Below are positions 49,210-61,421 of a stretch of 64,000 bases of DNA, one piece after another (positions within the stretch are counted from its first letter, which is position 1; each line of letters begins with the position of its first letter). Source of the DNA: Chlorokybus atmophyticus (taxonomy: Eukaryota > Streptophyta > Chlorokybophyceae > Chlorokybales > Chlorokybaceae); NCBI GenBank assembly GCA_009103225.1, contig RHPI01002910.1:299159-363158 (forward strand), in the 5' to 3' direction. The notes beneath the pieces were generated by a model. The model saw only the letters and a list, made by a program, of their open reading frames with translations. It was not told the DNA's origin and ran no database searches. The translations under genes were made by a program, and so were the position numbers.

Positions 49210-50002
49210 TCATGTCATGATGACAGCTGTGACATCACACCTGTCATTACCATATGCAATGCGTGCAACCCACACGGCTAGTGGTTGGCTACGCAATGCA
49301 CAGCCGCTGAGCAGGGAAATCACAGAGACTCTAAGAGACTCTGGAGAGTCTCTTAGACTGTGGCACTGACCTGCGTTGGCATACCAGGCGAGCTTCATCG
49401 CTGCGACGGCGACAGTATCCACCACATGCACGGCGCCCTCCTCCCGGCGGACCCTTCGCCGCCGCTGCTGCCTACACTCAGCCTGGCGTAGGCGCTGCCA
49501 TAGGCGCCACCGCCAGCGCCGTTCCCCGCGATGCTGCTAGGGCCTACGTGCTCAAAAAAGGTCACATGCCATATGGCTGTTTTTGACAGACCAAAGGTGT
49601 AGCACACCACTTCTAGTCTGTCCACCCCACTGACAACGACGATCATTCCATTACAACAGCAGCGCACTCCCCCTTGCGCTGGGCTGCCGGCATTTGTGTG
49701 TTGGGCTGCCTCCCTTGCGGCGAGCATGCGCACAAGAGTGCAAGGTCTGGAGGGTTTGGAACCCTCCTCCCAGAGATGCAACTTGATGCGTGATGGGTAT
49801 GAGCTCTGCTGCACCGGCTAGCAGTTTCAAGCTGGCAAAGCAATCGATAGCCCGTCAACTACCGATGGTGTGCCTGTGATACCTTTCTGTCCTCGATCAG
49901 CGCATGCAGGTCTCTCGGCCCAACCGACGGGATGAATGGCACGCGCCCTGCATTGGTCACAAGGAACCTAGTAAGAGCAAGTTCCCGGGACACACTCAGG
50001 GG
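49210..50002 (-). CDS. Part of an unidentified gene
   Basis: The exon 50002-49883 is flanked by TTTTCAG and GTATCA, is open in one frame with whole-codon length (40 codons) and reads SRELALTRFLVTNAGRVPF then GPRDLHALIEDRK. A second exon starts at 49817 (after CTGCTAG) in matching phase with PVQQSSYPSRIKLHLWEEGS and stays open to 49395. Another frame from 49431 reads MHVVDTVAVAAMKLAWYANA. I do not recognise the family and could not find the start, which should lie right of 50002, or prove how the last pieces join. The exons are protein-like, but the gene could be broken. Confidence 0.4.
49330..49357. repeat. Perfect 13-bp inverted repeat (hairpin)
   Basis: Arms TCTAAGAGACTCT (49330-49342) and AGAGTCTCTTAGA (49345-49357) are exact complements with a GG spacer, 150 bases from the 17-bp hairpin. 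Each arm is itself GAGACTC/GAGTCTC-rich. Confidence 0.9.
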
Positions 50003-50689
50003 CTGAAAATATGTCAGCCCTGATCCGTGTGCATGCACGTGTCATGGCAATGCGGCATTGCCAATGCCGAATCGCTGATCGTGAAGTTGGTTTGGCGTGT
50101 GTTCTCTCAGCTGATGGTTGACCTGGCTATGGGCTTGTTTGTTATTATTGCAAAAGGGTCTGACGTGCCAGAAGCAGGATGCTTGATGCACAGAGCAGTA
50201 CAGTAGTTAACGTGCACGCGCTGGCAAGCTTTGTGAAACTTGGCAGCCACCCTGCCAGCTTGACTTCATCCGGTCCTTCTTGTCACTCCGTCCGGTCCGT
50301 TCCTCCGTCGTTTACCAGACCGTGTGGTCGTCCCAAAACCCGAACCGGCTGCGATGCCGCCTTTGACCGGCTCAGCACGTAAAACGGCTCAACCGTGGAT
50401 GGTGTTTTGGGACAAGAGCATGCCTCGCTTTCCGCTGTCGTGTCCGCGATGCTTGATCAATCAAACGGTCTACGCCCGTTGTCATATCCGCCGCCGGAGT
50501 AACCTCGCCGTATTTTTAAGGACTTAAATCTCAGGGAACCGATGATCCGTCCCTGCTAAACAGCCGCGGGCATAAGAACAGTCTTAGCCGCGAAGGGAAT
50601 GTTAAGATGTGTATGCGTCAGTTCCCACCTGAATGTGCCCACAACGAGAAGAAAACACGGATTTATGTATATGTGTATATGTCGTATAC

Positions 50690-50698
50690 ACATGTGTG

Positions 50699-50731
<33 letters not shown>

Positions 50732-50956
50732 TTTTTAGTCATAAATATATATATATATTTTTATTTATGTATGTATATATATGAGTGTACCAATACCTTA
50801 CTTTAATGTATCCATTTGTATATCTACACATGATGCGTGTTTGTACATATGCATGTATCTGTAGCATGTATGCTATCAGCATGTGCGTGTGTGTGTGTGC
50901 ATACGTATCATAATTATCTATATATACATGTATGCATATATGTGCATATATGCATA

Positions 50957-50988
<32 letters not shown>

Positions 50989-50990
50989 CT
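50690..50990. repeat. CA/TA-rich simple-sequence region
   Basis: A (CA)n tract at about 50699-50715 runs into (TA)n tracts at 50716-50730 and 50743-50758, with a further (TA)n at about 50970-50987 and scattered TGTATG/CATATA units between. Confidence 0.8.
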
Positions 50991-52772
50991 TATTTTTCCA
51001 TGCTTTGCTCATTTTTTTCAACATGATTATGAAAATGTCTATATACGTTTAAGACTATTCAATTCTATACCGTCAATAGAACCACCCCGCCACAAGACTA
51101 TAAACACTGGTAACAGACCGTATTCTTATACAGCGGGGGTAGACTTTACATCGTATGTATAATATTACGTGTACGACTAATAGTGTCTCATGCACACATG
51201 TAAACTTGGAGGATAAGAAGCAGCAGAGACCACATTATCAAGTTTTCACGAGGCAACTTGCTCATTATGGGCGCTTGTGTGCACACGTGCAGGTGAGCCC
51301 TGGTCGTTGCTGCTGTTGTTGACTTAAAGAGGTGTTGCTGCGGGGCCTAGCATATCCTTGTTGGTTAAACTATTGTGTTTACTGCTCTTTGCTATTGCAT
51401 GCTTCATGTTTGCTAATTGATAGTGAGTTGATTAGTTGTACTTTACTTGTAGCTGCCTGCTTTGATAACGCTAACTGGCAATGCTTGTGAGCTTGACCAC
51501 CTGCTGCCCGCCTGCCCGTGTTGGCTTGTACCCTTGGCTAATGTTTACTTGGTTGTGAGTGTTCACATTGCACCTAGCCCATGCTTCGCTTGTGGTCATG
51601 CTGCGTCAGTCAGATGCACAGTCATGCGTACATACTATGGTTTCGCGACATCGTCGTATTGCGCGGCTCAAAAGATACTGGTAGTTTATCATCATTTGTA
51701 GAAACCTTGCAAAGATGCATGCATACGAGAGTATTTAAATGTGTACCTCATGTACACTTGGGGATGTAAAGTTTACATCCTTAATGTTAATGTGATGCAT
51801 AAGAGTAGCCATCAACATTTTAGGAAATGCCTGGCTCGACTCAAAATGAAGATTGCGCGGCACTTCGTTATGTTGTTGATAAATATTACATGAAGTTCCA
51901 TAAACATGAAGTACATGTTAAACAGTACAATCAAACAGTGCTGTAACATACCACAAATGCTGTACGGGCAGCTTATTCATGATAATAATCTCATTACGCC
52001 AAAACAATTATTAATCGATGAGTAATGAAAAAATTCATTGAAGGATTAAAACATGCAAGCAATTAGCTTGTGTAAACCTAGTTCCGCTGCAATTTGCATT
52101 GCACATCATCAAATGCGTTGTTAATTGGTTTAACACACCTACTATCGCGGTCTTATAATAAGCATGGGAGGAACGCAAGTGCACAAGCTATTTTTCAAAC
52201 CATAAAGTATTTTGATATCAACCAACTCGTATATTACAGCGCCCATCATTGGTGCAGAACGCTCAGTGTATGACATACATTGTTAGGCATGAATTAAACA
52301 GCCCCAAAAGGGCTCACTTCAAAACCTTTCTTGAAAAAGCTTGCTTCAAGGTGAACCGCTCGCAACTCCAAGCGACCGTTTACACGCAGGTTAAGGTACA
52401 CCTTAGCGCATGTCATTATCATTAATGGGAGTCGCAACTTAAAGGGTGCAAAAACATTGTTGGATTGGCCCTACCAATCAACGTCCTTCGCTTATAAGTT
52501 GTGTGTTGATATTTGGTCTACAATCTGGCGGCACCACCTCACACATTTGTGGTTAAAATAGCCAATGTTCCCACCAAGTCGCGCCTTTTAGGCGGGAAGT
52601 GTTTAACAATCATAACCCCACCCTGCGCTATTAAAGATTTACATGATGGTAGCCCATCCACATGCACCCCAACAAGCGTATTAACAATAACATAATAGTT
52701 GTAATATTTGTTGCAGTGTAATGCTTAAGGGAGGTACCTGAGTGACTGCCTCCTTGCATACTACTAGCAAAT

Positions 52773-52840
52773 TAAGCTATAACAGCATGCCTTATAGCTT
52801 AGCCTCGTAGCTAATATGATGTTAGCTACGCGAGGTTAAG
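52773..52840. repeat. Two adjacent small inverted repeats
   Basis: TAAGCTATAA (52773-52782) pairs perfectly with TTATAGCTTA (52792-52801) around a 9-base loop. Immediately after, CCTCGTAGCTAA (about 52803) pairs imperfectly with TTAGCTACGCGAGG (about 52822). They could belong to a small non-autonomous transposon, but no terminal repeats were defined. Confidence 0.6.
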
Positions 52841-54464
52841 TTATGATCAGCAAGCATTGCCTGTTTACCAAGCAATAGTATTGCATCATTTAGTGCTTGG
52901 ATGTAATTCTACCATATCCAAGGAGAATAAGCTACACCAGCAGCAGCAAATATAAAGCGACCAACCCATAACCTGCTTTAATGGATAGAGATCCATTCAT
53001 TCGACAAGCGCCCGAATCGTCTTAGCTCCGATTCTTCAACCTCGCATTAAGAGCATTCAGCCGCTTTGCTCGTGTATCAACGGTAAAGATGTAATAGCCG
53101 AATGTCGGCGGACCATTCTCCAAAAATTGTCATTGTAAACCGATCATAAGCGTAGAGAATAATGTAAAAAGAGCTAAGTGCACGCTACATTTGATATAAC
53201 GGCGATCGACATTGTTAGTTGCTGTTATAGCCCATGCACGTAAAGTTGTGAACAACATGCCCTTAATACAGGGGATGTGTATAAAGGGCTTATATAATAC
53301 TATTTAACTAACCCAACTCGTATGTAGGCCGTTAGTGCCATCGCTGCCGCCACTACTCGGTGCCGTCTCGCACCGCCAAAGCCGTTGCCATCACCAGAGG
53401 CCCCTCACCGCCCTCGTTCTAATGTCAGCGTAAGAAAAAGGGGTGATACTTCCCCCTTTCCCCTACCCAAACACCACCGCCACACACGACACCCACACGT
53501 CTTATGTCGATAGTTAGAATAAAATATCCTCACCTATGGCGGTCGTTACCATTTATTGCGCCGCCGTGCGATTGGTATAGAGTTGAGACACGTGTCTCAA
53601 TTTGTTGTCCATCTCAAATGGACATAATTTGAACATAGTATCGTGGATACCCATCATGAGAAGGCCATCATGTAGCTTGATTGGCTGTTAACCAATTGCG
53701 ACCCTTCGTTAAATCCAAAGTTAGACCATGAAAACCTTTTTGAAGGTAGGTGGTATCACTATATTATAAGCACGCCCGCTGCAACAAACATCACTCGCTT
53801 GTGCAACAATTGCGCAAGCCCACTGCCGCACCACCTGGCCTGCTTCATGGTTATACTCGGTTGTGTGTCCGCTGACATTGCACGGCACTATTGTTGACTC
53901 CGATTGAATGACTCTGGTGTCTTACTGACTGATGACTGACTCTGGTGTTGTACTGCATGCGCAAGACAAAAAAAGCTAGCGGAAGCTGAAGAGCACTTGT
54001 CAGTGTACCCCACAATTGCATGCTTGCAGTTCAAAAGACTTCGGGCCGATTCCATCACAATATCACATGCCCGCTCTCAAAATCCATGCCTGGTCACTCC
54101 TCGAATGCTGCGAAGGTGGTTACACATTGGCCGTCCTTAGCCTGTTCCCTGCCTGCCTTTTCCTGCCCGCTCCTGCCCAGCGTGCTTGGGTCGTTGTGCT
54201 ATTACTACTAGTTGTATTCTCTGTCCTTGCGCTAATTTCAACCCCCCCAAATCTATGTTATAATGTCATGGCCCGCGTACATACAATGCGCGTGGCATAT
54301 GCTTATGCATAGTCACGCTCACCATCCCACAATCATACCACTCACATTTTACACTACCACGTAGTTCACCACCGGGCAACTCTATCCAATCTACCTGCTG
54401 TGTATAAAAGATGGTATGCCAGTAAGTGTGTCTTGCCTGCACACCTTGTGTACACTCCATTGCT

Positions 54465-54469
54465 TTACA
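54465..54469 (-). promoter_or_regulatory. Candidate TGTAA polyadenylation signal of the EF-hand gene
   Basis: Minus-strand TGTAA about 390 bases after the stop at 54855-54857, the closest one found. Confidence 0.3.
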
Positions 54470-54854
54470 AACTCTTTTGGCAAATTCTGCAAAATTGATT
54501 GTGTACACATGTTGGCAAAAAGCTACACTACATGCTCGCAGCGAACAACATTAGGTATACTACAGAGACGGATTGGCATGCAACACCAATGTCCGCTTTG
54601 CTAAGCGATGTGCTATGACCGGCAGAATGGCAGTTGGTTCTTATTGCGCACTTCGCTACATTTGAGCCTAATGCGCGAGCTTCAGACCCTGCAAGGAAAG
54701 AATTAATTAAGAAAATTGCCCACAGATTGCAACATGAGCCAACATTGCTTGATGGCACACACAGCATGTACAACTACTTTGCCAACATGGCAACCACGCA
54801 TATATGCTTACCCCACTGCAATGCATGTGAAGTTGTTGTGATGCACTGCGTCCT

Positions 54855-57800
54855 TCACTCCCCGTTTGCGTGTGCAACCTTTGTGGCATGTTCCAAGGCA
54901 GGCTCAACAATGACTGTGGCTGGCGCTGTTGCCAGCTTCTCACCAACAGCCGTCTTGACAATGGCAGGTTCGTCCACAACAGAAAAGTCCAACTCCTCAC
55001 TGGTAGGCGTGTGCATCTCAGGCGATGACCCCACGGCAGCTGCATCCAGAGGAGCGTCCAAAGGATCTGAAGCGCGCTCAGCAGCAACACTTTCCGGCGT
55101 AGCAGAAAGCATGGGTGCAATTTGTGGCATGTCGGCATGCATCTCAGTTGATGACCCCACAGCAGCTGCATCCAGAGAATCGTCCAATGCAGGTATAGTT
55201 GTACCCCATGGCGTGGACTCATGCGCCTCAGAAGCCGTTGTTGTGTCCGCAGCATCAGCATAGCTCTCGGGTGCTGCCAGCTCAGCTGCGGGTAGATCGA
55301 CTGTTGATGAAGGCGTTAACTCAACTTCGGGCTCTGCTGCTGCTTCAGGTGCCCCTGCCCCTGCTGCTGCTGCTGCTTTAGATTCAGGCAGCTCAGATGC
55401 AGCAGGCATGGGCTTGAATACGCGCTCGGGTTCAGTCGATGGGCGGTCCCGCAGCTTGAAAGTGCCGTCTGGCAGCTCTTCGTACCCTTCCAGCAGCTCC
55501 CAAAGGGTGCCATCAGGGAGCTCATACGTGCCATCTGGGAGCTTGCGCCCCCCAGGCGGCAGCCTGAAGCGGTTGTCCGGCAAGTCGATGGCGCCGGCGG
55601 GCAGCACAAACACCTTCTCGGTTGATGAGGCCTTAGGGAACGGAATGTAGTCCGGCACAACAATCTTCAGGTCAGAGCCAGGCTTGAGCTTGAAAGTGCC
55701 GTCCGTGGAAACCGCGACATCAGCAGGCAGCCTGAACACGGTGCCGTCGCGCAGGATGCACGTGCCATCCTTGCCCATGCTGGTGCCAGCTGGCATGCAG
55801 TAGTCGCCATTGGGCAGTTGCACGGAGCCCTCTGGCAGATACAGCGGCGCAGCCGGTGACGCAACTGCAGGCTTGCCAAAACAACACCCACCGCCCTTCT
55901 TCTTGGGCTTCGTTTGCACGGGCGGCAGCTTGGGCGTCGCATACGACACAGGTGCGGGTGGGACCATCTTCTTCGTGCCTGCAATCTTCCCGCTCTGCTG
56001 CAGCACTTCCGTGGCACTGGGGTCGGTTGAGAGCATGAACGTGCCATCGGGCATCTCAGTGGATCCGTCAGGGACATAGAAGATGGAGCCATCGGGGATC
56101 CAAAATGTGCCATTGGGGAGCTTGATTGCGCCCTCCGGAAGCTTGAAGCGAGAGCCGGCCGGAAGCGAGAACGCCCCCATCGGAAGCTTGTAGTGGCCGT
56201 CCTCACTCTCCTCTGTGCCCACGGGGAAGCGGAACACGTTGCCATTGGGCAGGGTGTACACGTTGTCGGCGGTCTTGACGGCGCCCTTGGGCAGCAGGAA
56301 TGTGCCGTCCGGCAGCATCCGGAAGCCTTCTGGCAGCTTGAACGAGGTCCCGTGTGGCAGCTGTATCCGCGTCTTGCCCGTCGCCTTAACCGGTGAAGCC
56401 TCAACCCTTCCAGCAGCAGCAATGGCCTTGGCCTGCGCCTCCTCCAGGGTGGGATAACCAAGCTCTGCCCCAACTGGAAGCTGAAAGCCGCCCTCACCAA
56501 CCTCTTGAGTGCCCTCTGGTAGTGAAAACAATGTACCATCGGGTGTCGTGTATATGTTGTCCACCACTTTGGCAGCGCCATCCGGCATCATGAACTTGCC
56601 ATCCGGTTTGAGGTGCTCCTCAAGCAACATGTCCTTCTCGCCGGGAGGCAGCAGCAGGAAGTTGCCGTCCGGCAGCGCTCTGCATGACATGGGCAAGGTC
56701 CACACGGTCCCGTCCGGCAGCTTGTACTGCCGCCGGCCAAGGCGCACAGTCTCCGCGGGGAGTGCAAACGTGTCATCGGTCAGGACGATGGACCCCTTAG
56801 GCAGCTTGACTGTCTCGTCCGCATCCTCCTCCACAGGCGCCTCGCCCAGCTGCAGCTTCTTCTTCTTCCTGCGCTTCTCTTTTGCCGGAAGGCGAAAGAT
56901 CTCTCCGCTTGGAAGCAGGAACGACCCGTCAGCGTTCTGAATAGTGCCTTCTGGAAGCGCGATAGACCCGTCCGGCATTCTCTCCACGCCTTCGGGCAAT
57001 GCCATGCTGATGCTTGCTGTTGAGGACGTGCGTCTGGGGACGTCACCTTGCATGGAGCCCACATCATCCGCGATCGGCGCGATCGGCGCGATTGGCGCTA
57101 GCTCAACGGGGAGCGGCAATGGGGAGTCTTCAATGGGCACTCCTCCGTTGGCGGCCGAGCGCCTTTTCTTCTTTTGCGCTGGTGCTGCGGCTCGAAGGAT
57201 ACCACCTTCAAGCAAGAAAGTGCCATCCTTCCTTATGCGCGCATTGATCGGCAGCTCCACAATGGTGCCATCCGACAACTCAAAAGACCCGTTGCGCAGT
57301 CTGACTGTCCCACTGGGCAACTGATACAGCCCGCTTGGCATCCTCATTGTGCCAGCTGGCAAGGTGGAGAGGTTGCCATTGCCATCATCATACACACATT
57401 GTGGCAGCTGGAAGGATCCATCTGGGAGCGCAATGGTGCCGTTTGGGAACTGCACCGAGCCGTCCGGGAGAGTCTTGATGCCCGAAGGCAGCTTCAGTGC
57501 ACCATCAGGCAGCTGGACGACATCCTCGGGCAGGGCCAAAAGCACCTCTGCGGGAATTTCCGACAGGAATGCCGGAAGTACAGCTGCAACCTTGGAGTTG
57601 GCATTGCTGGAAGTCCGCCTAACAGGTTTGCGCAAGGCTTTTTCTGTTGACGAGGGCGTGCGAGTCAGTGCAGGGCTGGTGACCGCGGCAGCTGCTTTGC
57701 TGGCATTTTGGGTAGTTTGCCTTCTGCGCCGGCCGTAGGTTTCTGCATGGGCAAAAGGCCACAGCGGGTCTTGCGGGATAGCTTCATCCGGTAGAGAGAA

Positions 57801-59328
57801 GCAACACGCCGGCAGCTCACTGCAACCTACAGGCAGCTTAAACCATGACCCGTCCGGGATGCTGTAAAGCCCGCCACCACGCCGGATAGTGCCCTCCGGA
57901 AATTTATAGTTGGCGTCCTCCATGCGCGTGCAGCCTTCTGGTAGGTCCACCAGAGAGCCGTCCGGCAGCGCGAATCCCACCTTTGGCAACCGCACGTTGC
58001 CATCTGGAAGGCGGGTGTAGCCCTGTGGAAGCTCTTCGCGTGTCTCCTGCACAGTCATCCCTCACGTCACATGCTTGCACTACTACCTGGTTGATGTGAC
58101 TGTATTGAACACCAACCTTCAACAACATCAGCTTGGCAGTCTTTACAGAGCAGAGTATGAGACTTAAACAGCATGACAACATCTGATGCCGTGGTGCTGT
58201 ACCTGTGCAATCTGAAACAGGCGATCGCGCGTAGTGTTGCGAGTGAACGACATGTACTCTGCATTGAACTCCTTGTACGATACTAGTCCATCTCCGTTCT
58301 CATCCAGCAACATCTATCATGAGCCAATCATCAATCCGCATGCACACCATAGGCCCGCAGATGAATGGCATCACTTTCCTCGCATCACATCCTTCTTTAA
58401 TAATTGATCTGTCAATCAGCTTACCTGGAAAGCCTGAAACTGCCGTGAACCAGCTTCCGGTGCAAGTTTTTTCGTGAGCATCTGTCCAAGCAATAGTGGT
58501 TCACGAGCAATGACTTTGTGATAGGCGTGGACACGACAGAAGTTCTGCACAACTAGCATATGGTACGATAGAAGACTGCAAACAAAGCATTGCACTGCTG
58601 CGAGCAACGCTTCACTCCCACACGGATCATCTGTCAATGCAAAAATCCTGGACCAGCTGCAACCCAAGCAGGAGTCCACCAAAAAGTCAACAAGCAGTGG
58701 TGCAACAGAAGACTGCATGCATAGCAACGCTCTGCTGCAGAACACTTCACTAGGACACATCACATCTGTCACGCATCTAACGGCAATGCAAGTTGTTACT
58801 GTGAAATCTGTTCATTACGCAACACTCACCCGCAGCTCTGCTGAATTGAGATAACCATCATTGTCCTTGTCAAATTGTTTGAACAGCTCCAACAGCCGCA
58901 CCTGCATTGATGCATGTATTGATGACAAGCCAGCATCCATTCGGCAGTTGCACGTGGTAACCATAAGCTGGCACAGCATCAAAGTGTACAGAACGAGCAC
59001 CAGATGCACGCACAGCATTGCACTAAATGCAAACCCTTGCACCGTCAACCATTCATTGGGCCACGTTCGAGTGGAACAACTTGTTGCAATGTAGGCAATG
59101 AGCACCAGCTGAACAACAGCTTCGTGCACAAACCCTGCTGGGCCATAGAGCCGAGCGACAATGTGCTCGATCGTAGCGATTGCTCACAATTGCAAGATTG
59201 CAGCATGCATGCAACCTACAATACGGAAAGCACTGCACAAGTACCTGCTTGGTCTCACAATAGTCCCTGACTTTGGCCAGAACCTCCTTAGCCACCGTCA
59301 CGCTGTCGTCCACCTCATACTCGCCCAT
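54855..59328 (-). CDS. EF-hand protein with about 50 P-x-G units in LPDGTxx-like heptads
   Basis: Five phase-0 exons in sense order: 59328-59245, 58901-58830, 58481-58425, 58313-58203, 58046-54855, about 1171 aa. Two canonical calcium-binding EF loops: DKDNDGYLNSAE (residues 39-50) and DENGDGLVSYKE (75-86). From about residue 110 to 980 the protein consists of units close to L-P-[DEN]-G-[TS]-x-x; for example LPDGALKLPSGIKTLPDGSV shows a 7-residue period. About 50 [LMFIV]-P-x-G motifs were counted by eye, often separated by heptad-length spacers, with short Lys-rich or Ala-rich interruptions (KKKRRSAANGG, PKKKGGGCCFGKP). The last 185 residues are acidic, Ala/Ser/Glu-rich and non-repetitive apart from a duplicated LDAAAVGSS-[TP]-EMH. 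No signal peptide. A regular beta structure (solenoid or roll) with calcium-sensing N-terminus is plausible; function unknown. I do not recognise this repeat family. Confidence 0.85.
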
Positions 59329-59354
59329 GCTGCCTGCGGCGCCTGCGGATGACG

Positions 59355-59362
59355 AAACCCTA
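59355..59362 (-). promoter_or_regulatory. Telo-box-like TAGGGTTT in the leader of the EF-hand gene
   Basis: On the gene strand TAGGGTAGGGTTT lies about 27 bases before the ATG at 59328, within the likely 5' UTR. It resembles the plant telo-box and plant-type telomere repeat units; the functional meaning is uncertain. Confidence 0.25.
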
Positions 59363-61421
59363 CCCTACATGTACAGGTTAGCGGGGGCAGGCGCCGCAGA
59401 CGATACTCACTTCCTGGACCCCTCGCCGCCTTCCTCACCGCCGCCGCCGCCGCCTGCACCCACACCGCCACTGCGACACTGACAATGCCGCCCAACGTTA
59501 CGCTGTGCGCCAGGCAGGCCAGCTAAGGTGAGGCCTAATGAATTCATGACACGAAACGCGCAAAAACCATGATGCGCATTTCCTCTCGTTTTGTAAAGCT
59601 GGGGAAACGCGTTATCACGTCACGTTATGCGATTCACATTTGGTCGCGGTGCAGTCCGGCAGCCTTCACAGCCTGTTTTAGTGCTCCCATGTGCGTTAGT
59701 ACGGGTAACACGTTATGCACGTGGTGGTCACATGGGTTCATGGCGCCCCCAGCCTGGGGTCCAGTTTTAAAAATGAACGGTATGTTAAAGGCTTCGATTG
59801 GCCGTATTTGCGGCACGCTTGCGATACGGGCAGAGCTTTGCGTCAGCACGGGACCCCGTGCCACGGGTCATCAGATTTCAAGTGGAGTGCCAGTGCTGGC
59901 AGTGCATGGGCCATCGTGGTCCATAAACCACGGGAGCCACATGCACCTACCGGTATCTTAAAAAGGTGTGCCAGTGGCACACATGCAGTATAGTACAGTG
60001 TATTGAAGTAGGTAGTGGTAGACAATGTGTACCTAGCCTGGTGATCGTGAGGTGAATCTGCTTGTAGTTGAGAGTCGTGCCCAAGCATGTGTCGTACTTG
60101 TTGCATTTATCACTTACATGTTTTGTACTCATACGCAACCATGCGGGTGCATCTGCACACCACAACCAAACCAGCAAGCAAGCAACAACATTTACTTTTC
60201 TTTGTGCATCAGAGCGCTGACTGAAGACATAATTGAGGGCCTAATGCAAGCATGCATAATTATTGGGTGTATGTATTCATACATCTTATAGTTGATTTTG
60301 CATATGATGCATATAATTACGCTTTCTACCACCGGTCACCCTACATTTTGTTGCCTACTTGCTGGCTTGTTTTGTGTGCGCATGCCTCCAGATAGCTGCA
60401 CATATGGCACGGCTTATATAAGAACTGCACACCCATTCATGTGACAATCTGAGGTGAACTTAGCAGTTGTGCAGAATCTCACAGCTAAGTATCATGATAT
60501 TTGTGTCAATGGCACTTGTGTTGACGTGCTTGTGTTCCTTGCAAGTATTGACATTTTCAACAATTTTCTTGCAATTACGCTTGCAAATCCTGTTATGATT
60601 AAAGTTTCATCAATCCAATGTACTAATGTAAATTTAAGTTAACTTACATGCGGTCAGTGTTATATGGTTCAATAGCGAAAGGGCCAATATGCAAGCACAT
60701 CCAACATTCAGTTCCATTACAAGTAGCAAACATTGATTATATTAATATACTTTCATTTAAGTATGGAGGCTGGGTTCCATGGGCAAAAACTATGAAGGTA
60801 AGCAGGTAGTAGCAGGGCAGCATGGCATGGGCGAGTTGAACCAATTGCAGAGGCAGATAGAGAGGGAGATGGAGACATTGTTACTGAGTAATTCACAATC
60901 AAGACCATGATGATAATGAGTTAAACAATTTCTTGACTAGCCCGTTGTTGAGTTCGTACTTTGCTCTTACACGACGACATATTGATTGATATTTATTGCG
61001 ATCGTGATGATTTCAAACACAACTTAATACAATTACTTGCATATGGTCGCTAGCCTCTGTGTTGGCGTCCTAGTCAACCTTCCCGCGAAGACATGCTAAT
61101 GATGATGTTGGCTTGCATGCCGTGTGCTAATCACACTCCTTAGAATGCAATGCCCCGTTGCAAGCCTCGTTGTATGTATATGCGAATCATCAACCTCTAT
61201 GCCACACAAAGGGGTTGGGGCTTCACAATGTACCCCCTAGTAGAAGTGTAGATGATCAAACGAAACCAGTGAGTACCCATACGTTGAAACTACGAAGGCT
61301 ACATCAGAGCCTTGTACATTCAAACCAACTATGCTTAACATACTTCTAACGCGAGCATCTGTGCAAGTGAGCAACTCACACGCCAAAACTGAACTCCATC
61401 TAGCTGCTGCGAACGGTGTGA
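59363..61421. other. Intergenic, no gene seen
   Basis: Contains the upstream region of the EF-hand gene (C/G-rich 59380-59530) and AT-rich DNA at 60.2-61.0 kb. The 130-codon frame at 59569-59961 has no motif and overlaps conflicting frames. A minus-strand TGTAA about 450 bases below the ferredoxin stop (near 60967) is a weak polyadenylation candidate. Confidence 0.5.

Larger units (their letters stand above)
50003..54854. other. AT-rich gene desert
   Basis: About 4.9 kb without supportable coding sequence. It contains (CA)n and (TA)n tracts (about 50690-50780 and 50930-50990), small hairpins near 52.8 kb, and generally low GC from 50.6 to 53.3 kb. Frames of 60-98 codons here have no motif and conflict with one another. 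Confidence 0.55.

Noticed and set aside
55310-57740. Frames of 90-300 codons on both strands within the LPDG repeat exon
   Set aside because: They are alternative-frame shadows of a GC-rich repetitive exon; only the minus frame from 58046 gives the ordered heptads and continues the EF-hand phase.
59569-59961. 130-codon plus-strand frame
   Set aside because: No motif, no splice or promoter support, and overlapping frames of similar length.
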